DNA of 53,876 nucleotides from Nocardia beijingensis NBRC 16342 (GCF_001612785.1 NZ_BDBC01000027.1:1-53876); one strand, 5' to 3'. Positions 1 through 9,202 are shown, counted from the stretch's first letter. Notes: generated by a model not told the origin, from the sequence alone. Numbers and translations: made by a program.

Positions 1-618
1 CTGGTCCGCGTCGGCCGTTTCCGGCTCGGCGGGCTCGGCCTTCGGTCGGCGAGTTTTGCGGCGCGCCGACTCCGCGGCGCCGCGCGACGAACGTCCGGGC
101 TTGCTCTGCTTCGCCGGTGACTTGCCCCAGCTGTCGCGTTTGCGCGACGACGACGGCCGGTCTGCGCCCTCCTCCCTGCGGTGCAGATAGATCCGGGCGC
201 CACCGATCAGCAGGACCACCACCGTGGCGAGCATCATCGTCGGGAACCGGTTCACCAGCGGGATCGCCAGGTTCAGCAGGATGTCCTTGATCGAGGTGGC
301 GCCACGACCGGTGAGCTGCTGATAGGCCAGCGGCACGGCGACGAACAGCAGCAGCGGCGGCAACACCATCGTGCTGAACAAACCCCGGTAGCGAACGGCG
401 GCGACGGCCGCGACACAGCCCACGACGTACAGCGCGGCGAACGTGCCGGTCAGCTCGGCGCCGCCGCTGCCGGCATCGATCAGAAATCCCAGAAACGTGC
501 AGGCAACCGCGATCAGGATCGCCGCGCCGACCGGGATCCCCGGCACCGACGGCAGGATCGAGCGTTGCGGCGCGGGCACCCGGGATCGCACACGTTCGGA
601 AGCAGCCACGATATGCAC
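1..618 (-). CDS. DUF6542-type membrane protein (partial, runs off the left edge)
   Basis: The reading frame is open from the window edge to a GTG at 616–618, giving 206 visible codons; the C-terminus lies outside the window. The first ~150 residues hold about four hydrophobic segments, near residues 20–50, 60–75, 80–100 and 130–150. A long, very basic, Lys/Arg/Ser-rich cytoplasmic tail follows. This four-helix layout with a charged tail is what I know of the DUF6542 family, which in mycobacteria sits between ispH and ychF (Rv1111c position). ychF is present at 17.8 kb and an rmuC relic lies directly upstream, so the neighbourhood agrees, although about 15 kb has been inserted compared with mycobacteria. 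A GTG at 607–609 is an alternative start. Molecular function is unknown. Confidence 0.7.
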   Translation of the reverse strand, partial: MHIVAASERVRSRVPAPQRSILPSVPGIPVGAAILIAVACTFLGFLIDAGSGGAELTGTFAALYVVGCVAAVAAVRYRGLFSTMVLPPLLLFVAVPLAYQQLTGRGATSIKDILLNLAIPLVNRFPTMMLATVVVLLIGGARIYLHRREEGADRPSSSRKRDSWGKSPAKQSKPGRSSRGAAESARRKTRRPKAEPAEPETADADQ

Positions 619-666
619 ACTAGTTGCCGCCGCTCCCGGCGGCGTGGCGGCACGGCCATACCTTGG

Positions 667-2033
667 TTACTCACCCGCGTCGGCGAAGCTCACCGCGCGG
701 CCGGGAATCCACGCGTCCGATCTCGGGCACATCCTGTCGGTTGTGGCCGGCTCGTGCAGTCTGCGGGCGGTGACCATCACCCGCGACTCCACCGAGGCCC
801 CCGGCATCGAAAGCCGCTACCGCCCCGCCGAGTTGCGCGCCCAGCCGGTTGAGGTGCTTTCCCGTCGTGCCGAGCCGTTGATACAGCTCCCGGCCGAGAC
901 GCCGCACGGGGGCCATGTCCTTGGACAGCGCCTCCCGCCGTCGGCCGAAGGCGATGGTGCGCCGCAACGCGATCAACGTGGCGAGAGTAGCGAGGATCAC
1001 ATCGCGGCCGAACGAGTCCTCCAGCAGTTCGAAGCCGGTGGTCAGGGCGGCGTCGAGGAACAGGTCGCCGGACACGAAGAGCACCACGAATTCCGGCGCC
1101 GGGTCGAAGGCGGCCCAGTACGCCTTGCCCAGCAGCTGGTCGATATACGTGCGGATGTTCGGCGTGCCTGGTGAGCAGTTCGGCGCGCACGTCGGGGTCG
1201 CGGGCGTCCAGGTAGGCGGCGAACGGCACCGCGGCGTCCACCACGATTTGCCTGCCGCCCGCGAGGCGCACCACCAGATCGGGTCGCACCGTGCGGTCGT
1301 CCTCGCCGAGACCGGTGCGGCTCACCTGGGTCCGGAAATCGCAGGGCCTGTCATCACGACCGGCTCGGCCACCCGCTCCAACTGGATCTCGCCTCGTCGG
1401 CCGTGTACCCGAGGTGCGCGCAACGCCGCGACCAGCTGACCGATCTGCCCGGTGATCTGGTGCGAGGTGCGCCGCATGCTCGCGCAGGCTCGAATACGCG
1501 GTGAGCCGCTGCCGCTCGGCCTGCGGCGCGTTGAGCGCCCCGACCGCCGCGCGCAGCGGTTCCACCACCGCGCCGACGGCGTGCGAATGCCCCCGTACGG
1601 CATCCTTGTCGGCTGCGGTGTGGGGCTGTGGCGGCTGCTGTTCGTTGTCGGGGACCTTGTCGGCTGCGGTGTGGGGCTGTGGCGGCTGCTGTTCGTTGTC
1701 GGGGACCTTGTCGGTCGCGGTGTGGGGCTGTGGCGGCTGCTGTTCGTTGTCGGGGACCTTGTCGGTCGCGGTGTGGGGCTGTGGCGGCTGCTGTTCGTTG
1801 TCGGCGATCTTGTCGGTCGCGGTGTGCGGCTGTGGCGACTGCTGTTCGTTGTCGGCGGCCTCGTCGGCCGGGCTGAGCGACTGCCGCGACAGTTGCTCGT
1901 TGTCCGCGACTACCGCGGGCCGCGCCTCGGCTGCCGCAGCGCGATGCCCGGCCCGCGCGGCGCGACCCAGCCGGTCGAGGCCGAAACCGGCGGCGAACAC
2001 CGGGATCATGGCGACGAGCACGGGTGCGGTCAT
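667..2033 (-). pseudogene. rmuC: rmuC, DNA recombination protein, broken by four frameshifts
   Basis: Pieces of an RmuC protein are spread over three reading frames. The N-terminal membrane anchor starts at an ATG at 2033 (MTAPVLVAMIPVF…). The core blocks follow in order: LVAALRAPRVHGRRGEIQLE in a second frame, RPDLVVRLAGGRQIVVDA back in the first, KAYWAAFDPAPEFVVLFVSG plus ATLIALRRTIAFG and LGRELYQRLGT in a third, and the terminal VESRVMVTARRL in another. The shifts fall near 1478, 1348, 1165 and 795, and the last piece ends in TAA at 667–669. RmuC restrains DNA rearrangements and carries a PD-(D/E)XK-like fold. With four shifts the product cannot be made intact. A Pro/Gln-rich tandem repeat (1605–1905) sits between the anchor and the core. 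Several clustered sequencing errors are the alternative, but substitutions in conserved blocks (for example RRGE where RWGE is usual) point to real decay. Confidence 0.85.
1605..1905 (-). repeat. 51-bp tandem repeat encoding a 17-residue unit
   Basis: Five good copies and one degenerate copy of a 51-bp unit lie end to end inside the rmuC relic. Read on the minus strand the unit encodes DNEQQPPQPHTATDKVP with small variations (ATDKIA, AADKVP, AADKDA). All copies stay in one frame, the frame of the membrane anchor. The middle copies are almost identical at the DNA level, which suggests recent slippage or unequal recombination. The outermost copy on the anchor side (residues LSRQSLSPADEAA) is diverged. 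There are no unique spacers, so this is not a CRISPR array. Confidence 0.9.
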
Positions 2034-2337
2034 GGCGCAGATAGTGCCGTACGCCACCGACAAGAACGAGCAGCTGGCAGCTGCCCGTCATCGGGCCGGA
2101 ATCCCGCTCGGCCTGCGTATTGCCGCGAATCTCGCGTACCTGTCGGCTTCTGGCATCCGGAACGTCCACGTCGTGGGATTCGGGAAGACAGGAGGTGTGC
2201 GGGGTTTCGGCCTGTCGGTGAACCGCGACCGGTCGACTCGCCGGACCGGTGGACACGCCGGGTCCGCACCGAGTGAACCCGGCACAACGGGCGGGTCGAT
2301 TGAAGTCTGTCGGTGCCTTGCCCTACGGTTTCGCGGC
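2034..2337. other. Intergenic region between rmuC relic and sbcD
   Basis: About 300 bases between the divergent rmuC relic and sbcD. No convincing gene is visible. The right end carries the likely sbcD promoter (2300–2329). The rest looks like ordinary divergent spacer DNA. Confidence 0.5.
2300..2329 (+). promoter_or_regulatory. Putative sbcD promoter giving a leaderless mRNA
   Basis: TTGAAG (2300–2305) and TACGGT (2324–2329) are separated by 18 bases and match -35 and TANNNT -10 elements. The -10 box ends 8 bases before the ATG at 2338, and there is no Shine-Dalgarno sequence in between, so the transcript would begin at or next to the start codon. Confidence 0.4.
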
Positions 2338-3513
2338 ATGCGGATGCTGCACACCTCGGACTGGCACATCGGGCGCACGTTCCACGGGGTCGATCTGCTT
2401 GCCGACCAGGCTCGTTCACTGACCGCCATCGCGGAGCTGGTGGCCGAGGAATCGGTCGACGTGGTGGTGCTGCCGGGTGACGTGTACGACCGGTCGATTC
2501 CCAGCGCCGACGCGATCGCGGTGTGCAACCGGGGATTCGAGGCCATCCGCGCCGCAGGAGCCCGGATCGTCGCCACCTCGGGCAACCACGATTCGCCCGC
2601 CCGGCTGGGCGCGGGCGCGAGCTTCGCCGCGGCGGGCGGGCTGCATCTGCGCACCACCGTGGCCGATGCCGACCGACCCGTGCTGCTGGAGGACGAGCAC
2701 GGTCCGGTGGCGTTCTACGGCATCCCGTACTTGGAACCGGAGATCACCCGCGCCGAACTCGAAGTGCCGCAGGCACGCTCGCACGCCGAGATCCTGGACG
2801 CGGCCATGGCCCGGGTGCGTGCCGACATCGCGCGGCGGCCGGGGGTGCGGACGGTCGTGCTGGCGCATGCCTTCGTGATCGGCGGGGAAGCCACCGGATC
2901 GGAGCGCTCTATCTCGGTCGGCGGCGTGGAGACGGTCCCGCTCGCCGCTTTCGACGGCATCGACTATGTGGCCCTCGGTCACCTGCACTCACCGCAGACG
3001 CTAACGGAGGCGGTGCGCTACTCCGGCTCGCCGCTGCCGTATTCGTTCGGCGAGAACGCGCATCGCAAAGCGGTATGGATCGTCGACGTGGATGCTTCCG
3101 GCCTGCGAGCCGTGCGCCGCAGGGACCTGCCGACGGTCCGGAGCCTGAGCAAGCTGACCGGCACGCTGGACGAGCTGCTCAGCGGCGCCGAGTACGGCGC
3201 GGCCGAAGAGCACTACGTATCCGCCGTGCTCACCGATGTCGCCCGCCCGGTCGACGCCATGCGCAAACTGCGCGAGCGGTTCCCGTACGCGGTGCACGTC
3301 GAATGGGCGCGGCCCGAGGGCGGCCCGGATCTGCGCTACCGTGAGCGGGTGCACGGCCGCCGCGACATCGAAGTAGCCCACAGCTTCCTCACCGACGTCC
3401 GCGGCGCACCCAGCCCGAGCGAGATGACCTGGCTGGAGCGGGCGCTGTCGGCCGCCGTCGCCGAACCGGAGCAGGTGGCCGTAGTGGCCGCCGCCGAGGA
3501 ACTGACCGCATGA
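2338..3513 (+). CDS. sbcD: SbcD, nuclease subunit of the SbcCD exonuclease
   Basis: 391-residue Mre11-type metallophosphoesterase. The phosphoesterase motifs are in order: TSDWHIG (D8, H10), LPGDVYDR, SGNHDS, LAHAF and LGHLHS. A C-terminal capping region follows. With SbcC it forms an ATP-dependent complex that opens hairpins and trims double-strand DNA ends in the cytoplasm. The ATG at 2338 starts exactly at the conserved MRMLHTSDWH N-terminus; the frame stays open far upstream across the rmuC region, but that extension is antisense noise. sbcC follows after a 34-base gap, as is usual for the pair. Length is normal for the family. Confidence 0.95.
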   Translation: MRMLHTSDWHIGRTFHGVDLLADQARSLTAIAELVAEESVDVVVLPGDVYDRSIPSADAIAVCNRGFEAIRAAGARIVATSGNHDSPARLGAGASFAAAGGLHLRTTVADADRPVLLEDEHGPVAFYGIPYLEPEITRAELEVPQARSHAEILDAAMARVRADIARRPGVRTVVLAHAFVIGGEATGSERSISVGGVETVPLAAFDGIDYVALGHLHSPQTLTEAVRYSGSPLPYSFGENAHRKAVWIVDVDASGLRAVRRRDLPTVRSLSKLTGTLDELLSGAEYGAAEEHYVSAVLTDVARPVDAMRKLRERFPYAVHVEWARPEGGPDLRYRERVHGRRDIEVAHSFLTDVRGAPSPSEMTWLERALSAAVAEPEQVAVVAAAEELTA

Positions 3514-3547
3514 GCACATTGCCGAGGCCGGGCGTAGGCGCGGCGGC

Positions 3548-6500
3548 ATGAGGCTGCACAAGCTGGAGATGACCGCCTTCGGCCCGTTCGCCGCCACCAC
3601 GGTCGTCGACTTCGACGCCCTCGGCGCCGACGGGTTGTTCCTGCTGCACGGCCAGACCGGCGCGGGCAAGACCACGGTGCTGGACGCCATCGCGTTCGCG
3701 CTCTACGGCCGGGTTCCCGGCGCGCGCGGGGAGAGCAAGCGGCTGCACTCCGATCACGCGCCGGAGCAGACGCCACCACAGGTGGTGCTGGAGGCGACCT
3801 TGGGCGGGCGGCGAGTGCGCCTGACCAGGAGCCCCGAGTTCCAGCGGCCCAAGCGCGACGGCACCGGCATGCGCACCATCAACCCGAAGGCGACGCTGAC
3901 CTGGCTCGACGGCAGAGGCGAGAACCTCTCCCGGATACCGGATATCGGCGACGAGGTGCTGCGCCTGCTCGGCATGAGCGCCGACCAGTTCTTCCAGGTG
4001 GTGCTGCTGCCCCAGGGCGACTTCGCCCGCTTCCTGCGAGCGGAGAACGAAGACCGCGAGAAACTGCTCGAAAAACTCTTCGACACCAGGCGTTTCGGCA
4101 CCGCTGAACAGTGGCTCGCCGATCAACGCCGTGCCGCCGAAGCGGATATGAAGGCTCGCACGGACGGCATCGAGCGGTTGATCACGCAGGTGGGTATGGC
4201 CGCGGGAGTGACGGATTCGGTCGGCCCGGCCGAGTGCGTCGGATGGTCGCAGGACCTGCTGGCCACCGCGCGCGCCGATCTGGCCGCCGCCGTGGCGGAA
4301 GTCGAGCGCTGCCAAGCGGACTCCTCGCGGGTGCGGGAGCAGGCGGAACAGCAGCGCCGGCTGCGCGAATCGCGCCGCCGCATGAGCGCGGCCCGCGCGC
4401 AGCTCGACGAATTTGCCGCCGGGGCCGATCGGCGCGCGGCATTGCAAGCCGAACTCGACCTCGCTCGCCGCGCCGAGCCGGTCGCCGCCGCCATCGACGA
4501 AGCGCGTTCGGCGGTGCAGAACCTGCGCAGGCGCGACAGCGAGAAGGACGCGGCGGCGCAGCGGCTCGCGACCCGCCTGCTGGAACCGGCCTGCGCCGAA
4601 CTCGGTGGCGCGGAACTGATGGACGGCGGTCGGATTCGCGACGACGCCGACATCGACGCGGCGGTCCAGCGCTGGAGCGCGCAGATCGGCGCGCTGGACG
4701 AAGTGCGAGCCGACGCCGACACCGCCACCGAGCTCGGTGGTGAACTCGACGCCCTGCGCGCCGAGGACGCGACGCTGGCCCGGCGCGTCACCGAGCTCAC
4801 CGCGCGGCGTGACGAGCTGCCCGCGGCGCTCACCGCGGCCGAGGCCAGGCTGAGGGAGGCCACCGAAGCGGTCGCCGCCCTGCCCGGCATCACCGCGGAG
4901 ACCGAACGGTTGCAGACCGCCGCCACGGCGGCGGTCGAGCTGGCCGCGCGGCGCACCGCGCTCGACCACGCCCGCATCGAGTTCGACGACGCCCGCGCCG
5001 CGCACCTGGACGCCAAGGAACTGGTGCTGGAGCTGCGTGAGCGCAGGCTGAGCGGAATGGCCGCCGAACTGGCCGGTGAGCTGGTCGACGGAAATCCCTG
5101 CGCGGTCTGCGGTTCGGTCCGGCATCCCGCGCCGGCCCAGCCGACCGACACCGCGGTGTCCAAGGACGAGGAGGACGCCGCGGTCGCGGCGGAGCGCGCC
5201 GCGGAGGACACCCGTGACCGTGCGCTGGCCCGCATCACCGGCTTGGAACGCGAGATCGAAGCGCTGGTCGCTCGCGGCGGCGACACCGACCGTGTCGAGC
5301 TCGCCGCGGCTCTGCGCGCCGCGACCGACCGCTACGAGGACACCTCGGAGCTGGCCGCCAACGCCGACGGGCTGGAGGCGGAACTCACGCGTCTGCGCGG
5401 CGACGAGGCGCGCCTGCACGACGAGCTGCGCGCATCCGAGGCGCGCCGCAGCGCGGTCGTGGCCACCGTCGTCTCCGCCGAGAAGCGCCTCGCCGAACTC
5501 ACCGACCGGCTGCGCAGCGCCGCGGGCGCCGACCAGACCATCGACCGCCGCCGCGCCCGGCTCGTGACCCTCGTCGCCGAGGCGACCGCTCTGCGCGATG
5601 CCCGTGCCGAAGCGGTTGCGGCGCGGGAACAGGTGTCCATGGTTGCGGATCGGGTGGAAAACCTCGCCCGCGCAGCGCGTTTCGTACCAGAGGGCGAGTA
5701 CGGCGGCCCGATGTCGGCTCTCGGGTCCGCGTCTGCCGCCGCCGAGGGGGCGGTCCGGTCCGGGGAAGGTTCGGCTTCGTCCGGAGAAGGCTCGGCTCCA
5801 TCCGGGACAAGTCCGGCTTCGTCCGGCTCAGGTCGGGCTTCGTCTCGGGACGGCTCGGCTCAGCCCGCGGAATCCGGCGAGACCGCCGCCGCTCCGGTTT
5901 CCGGCGGCGGGGAGGAACCGGCGCAGCTCGACACCTGCGCTCGCGTGACCGGCGCAGACCACATCGCACGCTTGACCGCCTACGCGAAGGTCGTCAACGC
6001 CGCGGCGCGCGACTCCCGGCGGCAGGCCGAGATGGAAGCGGAACTCGTGGCCGCCGACCGTGCCCGCGCCGCGGCCGAAGCGGTGCTGGCCGAACCGGAG
6101 ATCCGAGCGGCGTCGGAGCAGGAGCCCGGCGATCAGGCCGAGCTCGACGCGCTGGTGACGGCCGCGCAGACCGCGCTCAACGCCGCGGTGGCCGCTCATG
6201 CCGAGGCGAGCAGGCGAGCCGGCCAGCTCGAGGAACTCGGCGGCCAGCTCTGGGCCGCCGTGGACCGGATCGCCCCGGCGCAACGAGCGTTCGAGGAACT
6301 CGACGGTCTCGCCGACCTGGTCGCCGGGCGCGGTGCGAACAACCGCCGCATGTCCCTGCACTCCTACGTCCTGGCCGCTCGCTTGGAAGAAGTCGCCCAG
6401 GCCGGATCGCTGCGGCTGCGCCGGATGTCCGGCGGCCGTTACGAATTCGTCCACTCGGACAAGGCCGGGCCGCGCGGTCGCCGAGGCGGGCTCGGCCTGG

Positions 6501-6838
6501 ACATCCGTGACGATTACACCGGAGCCATCCGCCCGGCCAAGACGCTGTCCGGGGGCGAGACCTTCATGGCCTCCCTTTCGCTGGCGCTCGGGCTGGCCGA
6601 CACCGTCGCCGCCGAATCCGGTGGTCTCGTTCTCGACACCTTGTTCATCGACGAGGGATTCGGCGGCCTGGACGCCGACACCCTGGATGCCGTGATGGGC
6701 GTCCTCGACGAACTCCGCACCGGCGGCCGCGTGGTCGGCGTGGTCAGCCACGTGGACGAGATGCGCCAACGCATCCCCAGCCGCCTGCACGTCGTGCGCG
6801 GCCGCGACGGCTCCCACCTCCAGGCGACCATCGCCTGA
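3548..6838 (+). CDS. sbcC: SbcC, SMC-like ATPase subunit of the SbcCD exonuclease
   Basis: 1096-residue Rad50-like ATPase. Walker A GQTGAGKT lies at residues 35–42 and the Q-loop region near FFQVVLLPQGDFARFL. Long coiled-coil arms are rich in Ala, Glu and Arg, and the zinc hook CAVC is at residues 518–521. The ABC signature LSGGE begins near residue 1000 and Walker B LFIDEGFGGLD lies near 1035. The head domain binds SbcD and ATP; the hook joins two complexes. Residues ~726–792, in the second coiled-coil arm, are a Ser/Gly/Ala/Glu-rich low-complexity insert (SGEGSASSGEGSAPSG type) that the family does not usually carry. The ATG at 3548 begins the conserved MRLHKLEMTAFGPF N-terminus. Co-transcription with sbcD is expected. 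Confidence 0.95.
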   Translation: MRLHKLEMTAFGPFAATTVVDFDALGADGLFLLHGQTGAGKTTVLDAIAFALYGRVPGARGESKRLHSDHAPEQTPPQVVLEATLGGRRVRLTRSPEFQRPKRDGTGMRTINPKATLTWLDGRGENLSRIPDIGDEVLRLLGMSADQFFQVVLLPQGDFARFLRAENEDREKLLEKLFDTRRFGTAEQWLADQRRAAEADMKARTDGIERLITQVGMAAGVTDSVGPAECVGWSQDLLATARADLAAAVAEVERCQADSSRVREQAEQQRRLRESRRRMSAARAQLDEFAAGADRRAALQAELDLARRAEPVAAAIDEARSAVQNLRRRDSEKDAAAQRLATRLLEPACAELGGAELMDGGRIRDDADIDAAVQRWSAQIGALDEVRADADTATELGGELDALRAEDATLARRVTELTARRDELPAALTAAEARLREATEAVAALPGITAETERLQTAATAAVELAARRTALDHARIEFDDARAAHLDAKELVLELRERRLSGMAAELAGELVDGNPCAVCGSVRHPAPAQPTDTAVSKDEEDAAVAAERAAEDTRDRALARITGLEREIEALVARGGDTDRVELAAALRAATDRYEDTSELAANADGLEAELTRLRGDEARLHDELRASEARRSAVVATVVSAEKRLAELTDRLRSAAGADQTIDRRRARLVTLVAEATALRDARAEAVAAREQVSMVADRVENLARAARFVPEGEYGGPMSALGSASAAAEGAVRSGEGSASSGEGSAPSGTSPASSGSGRASSRDGSAQPAESGETAAAPVSGGGEEPAQLDTCARVTGADHIARLTAYAKVVNAAARDSRRQAEMEAELVAADRARAAAEAVLAEPEIRAASEQEPGDQAELDALVTAAQTALNAAVAAHAEASRRAGQLEELGGQLWAAVDRIAPAQRAFEELDGLADLVAGRGANNRRMSLHSYVLAARLEEVAQAGSLRLRRMSGGRYEFVHSDKAGPRGRRGGLGLDIRDDYTGAIRPAKTLSGGETFMASLSLALGLADTVAAESGGLVLDTLFIDEGFGGLDADTLDAVMGVLDELRTGGRVVGVVSHVDEMRQRIPSRLHVVRGRDGSHLQATIA

Positions 6839-6868
6839 GCGCGCCTTCGCCGGCCGGCCTTCTTGCGC

Positions 6869-7411
6869 TCACCCCTCGTGGTCGAGCAGCCACCGTTTCA
6901 CGGGCAATCCCCAACGGAAGCCGCCCAGTGCGCCGCCGATGCGGAGGATTCGGTGGCAGGGTACGAAGAGGGCGGCGGCGTTGCGGGCGCAGGCGTTGGC
7001 CGCGGCGCGGGTGGCGTCGGGGCGGCCGGCGCGGGCGGCGAATTCGGTGTAGGTGAGCGGGCCACCCGCCGGGACGGCGCGCAGCACCTCCCACGCGTGC
7101 ACGAGGAATTCCCCGGAGTGCTGGCGCACCGGAATCGAATCGATAGCGGTGAGATCGCCGTCGTGGTAGGCGGCGACGGCGGCGGTCACCTCGCCCAGCG
7201 CATCCCGCTGCCGCAGTCCGCCGGGCCGCAAGGTGGGATGGATCAAACCGCGCAGGTTCTCCGCGTCGGCCGTCCATCCGGAGGCCAGTACCGCGCCGTC
7301 GGAGTCGACGAGGGTGGTGAACGGGCCGAGCGGTGTGTCGCTGACGGCGAAATCCGCTGTGGTGGTCCGGGCGCCGGTGAGGTCGGGGCGGACGGCGATG
7401 CTGGCGTTCAT
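6869..7411 (-). CDS. ogt: Methylated-DNA–protein-cysteine methyltransferase
   Basis: 180-residue suicide repair protein that transfers the methyl group from O6-methylguanine to its own cysteine. The active site PCHRILR is present with Cys152, and the flanking helix–turn–helix DNA-binding part (TYTEFAARAGRPDATRAAANA) is intact. An N-terminal ~80-residue domain precedes it, as in full-length Ogt/MGMT proteins. The ATG at 7411 overlaps the TGA of the Ada–AlkA gene (ATGA), so translation is probably coupled and both genes answer to alkylation damage. The Ada half upstream carries its own acceptor cysteine, so the operon combines sensing with three repair chemistries. Confidence 0.93.
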   Translation of the reverse strand: MNASIAVRPDLTGARTTTADFAVSDTPLGPFTTLVDSDGAVLASGWTADAENLRGLIHPTLRPGGLRQRDALGEVTAAVAAYHDGDLTAIDSIPVRQHSGEFLVHAWEVLRAVPAGGPLTYTEFAARAGRPDATRAAANACARNAAALFVPCHRILRIGGALGGFRWGLPVKRWLLDHEG

Positions 7412-9039
7412 GATTCGACACTGCCTTTCGTGGTGGCGAGCGCTGGGCTGCCGGAAGGGGTGACGCGGCTGGTCAGTGCCGCTTTCCACAAGTGCATGGA
7501 CAGGTACGACCGCCACGGAGCCCAGCGTGCGGTTCCGGTCAGATCGATGCCGAGCAGGCTCGCGCCGCGGCGGACGACCAGATCGGTGCCGAGCAGGACG
7601 TCCGGATCGGCGAGCAGGCGCATGGTGACGTAGTCGGCCGTCCACGGCCCCACGCCGTCCAGCGCGAGCAGATCGCGGCGCAGATCGGCGGCAGTGCGCC
7701 CTTGGTGCAGCGCCAGCTCACCGGAGGCGAGCGCCTCGGCCGCCGCGATGATGGAACGGATGCGCCGCGCCGGCCCGGTCAATACCTCGGCGCCACGCTC
7801 TGCGATCACCTCCGGGGCCGGGAACAGCAGCGGGATCGGTCCGTCCACCCGTTCCCCGAGAGCCTCGACCAGCCGAGCGGTGTGCGTGGCCGCGGCGGAC
7901 ACCGAGATCTGCTGCCCGATCATGGTGCGCAGCAACAGTTCGGCGCCGTCGACGGACCCGGGCACGCGGATACCGGGGGTGAACGACGGGCGCCCTCCGT
8001 CCAGCGGCTCCATTTCGGTCACCGCTTCGCTCTCGGGGGGCGATCCGGCTCCCGCGTCGGGCAGATAGTCGGCGGCCTGTTCCGGCGGCCGTCGCACGGT
8101 GCTGTCGGGTGGCACGGACCCGACACCGAGTGCTTCGTCGATTCCGACGGGGTCGGCATCGAGGTCGAGCAGGTGGCGCAGTCTGGTCACCGTGGGCGCG
8201 AGGTCGCGCATGTCGTGGAGGGACAGCTCCGCCCGCACGTGGTCGCGCTGGAAGCCGAGCCGCGCGGTGGCGTGCCCGTGCGGCGTGCGCAGGTTCCTGG
8301 TGTAGGTGCGGTTCTCCCACAGCTCCATGCCCGGCACCGCGTGCGCCGACAGGAACCATTCCAGCCAGGCCCGGTCGAGCGGCTCCCGGTAGGGCAGCCG
8401 CAGGGTGAGCGACCCGCTGCCGGACGGCGCGGAACGCGCGGTAGCGCCGGTCTTCGCGCGCTGCGCTTCGAGCCGCATGGTGGTGGGACTGACGGCGAAC
8501 ACCTCGCGCACCGTGTCGTTGAACTGCCGGATCGAGGCGAAACCGGCCGCGAACGCGATATCGGACATGGGCATGGCGGTGGTCTGGATCAGCAGCCGCG
8601 CCGTGTGCGCCCGGTGCGCCCTGGCCAGCGCCAGTGGCCCCGCGCCCAGTTCGGTGGTCAGCACCCGGGTGAGCTGGCGCTGGGAATAGCCCAGCGTAGC
8701 GGCCAGCCCCGGCACCCCCGCCCGCTCGACCACACCGTCACCGATCAGCCGCATCGCCCGCGCGGCCAGATCCGCCCTCGTGTTCCACAGCGGCGAGCCG
8801 GGCGCGGCGTCGGGCAGGCAGCGTCGGCAGGCACGGTAGCCCGCCTGCTGCGCCGCGGCGGCGGTCGGCAGGAACGACACGTTGGCCCGCTTCGGCGTGA
8901 TCGCCGGACACGAAGGGCGGCAATAGATTCCGGTGGTTCGCACCGCGGTGAAGAATTGCCCGTCGAATCGGGAGTCCCGGGTCGACACCGCCCGGTAGCA
9001 ACGTTCGAAATCCAATGCCGTGATCGTCACGCTCACCAC
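7408..9039 (-). CDS. alkA: Ada-type methylation sensor/activator fused to AlkA 3-methyladenine glycosylase
   Basis: 543 residues with three modules. Residues ~10–78 form the Ada zinc domain with C40, C44, C71 and C74; C40 in YCRPSCP is the phosphotriester methyl acceptor. Residues ~85–190 form an AraC-type helix–turn–helix region (LGYSQRQLTRVL and DIAFAAGFASIRQFN). Residues ~210–540 are AlkA: an N-terminal beta domain, then HhH-GPD (LLALDGVGPWTADYV) with the catalytic aspartate most likely D486 in LGTDLVVRRG. Methylated Ada domains activate transcription of repair genes; the glycosylase removes alkylated bases. This adaA–alkA fusion is common in actinobacteria. The start is GTG 9039 (a second GTG follows directly). 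The first gene of a two-gene operon with ogt. Confidence 0.95.
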   Translation of the reverse strand: MVSVTITALDFERCYRAVSTRDSRFDGQFFTAVRTTGIYCRPSCPAITPKRANVSFLPTAAAAQQAGYRACRRCLPDAAPGSPLWNTRADLAARAMRLIGDGVVERAGVPGLAATLGYSQRQLTRVLTTELGAGPLALARAHRAHTARLLIQTTAMPMSDIAFAAGFASIRQFNDTVREVFAVSPTTMRLEAQRAKTGATARSAPSGSGSLTLRLPYREPLDRAWLEWFLSAHAVPGMELWENRTYTRNLRTPHGHATARLGFQRDHVRAELSLHDMRDLAPTVTRLRHLLDLDADPVGIDEALGVGSVPPDSTVRRPPEQAADYLPDAGAGSPPESEAVTEMEPLDGGRPSFTPGIRVPGSVDGAELLLRTMIGQQISVSAAATHTARLVEALGERVDGPIPLLFPAPEVIAERGAEVLTGPARRIRSIIAAAEALASGELALHQGRTAADLRRDLLALDGVGPWTADYVTMRLLADPDVLLGTDLVVRRGASLLGIDLTGTARWAPWRSYLSMHLWKAALTSRVTPSGSPALATTKGSVES

Positions 9040-9077
9040 AATGGCAGCTGCGGCGGACCCGTGCTAGCGGGAATCGG

Positions 9078-9113
9078 CCACCACTGCTGGTGGTAGTCGT
9101 GACCTCACACGAC
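9078..9113. promoter_or_regulatory. Two short inverted repeats upstream of ada–alkA
   Basis: CCACCA-CTGC-TGGTGG (9078–9093) and GTCGTG-N6-CACGAC (9096–9113) lie back to back 39–74 bases before the ada–alkA start. They could be operator half-sites for autoregulation or a terminator for ybdD, which ends at 9203. No T-run follows either one. Confidence 0.25.
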
Positions 9114-9202
9114 TGGCATGACATCGCACAGCTGTTTCCCGGTCAGCGGTTGTGGCAACTACCAAATCGGCCTGTGGCGACGCGCGCCGAAAATCTTTTC
9201 GC

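Noticed and set aside
1605..1905. Repeat array resembling a CRISPR
   Set aside because: Units abut without unique spacers and encode an in-frame 17-residue repeat.
3389..5419. Long open frame antisense to sbcC
   Set aside because: High-G+C antisense shadow; composition is Arg/Gly/Gln-rich and has no motifs, while the plus strand has full SbcC motifs.
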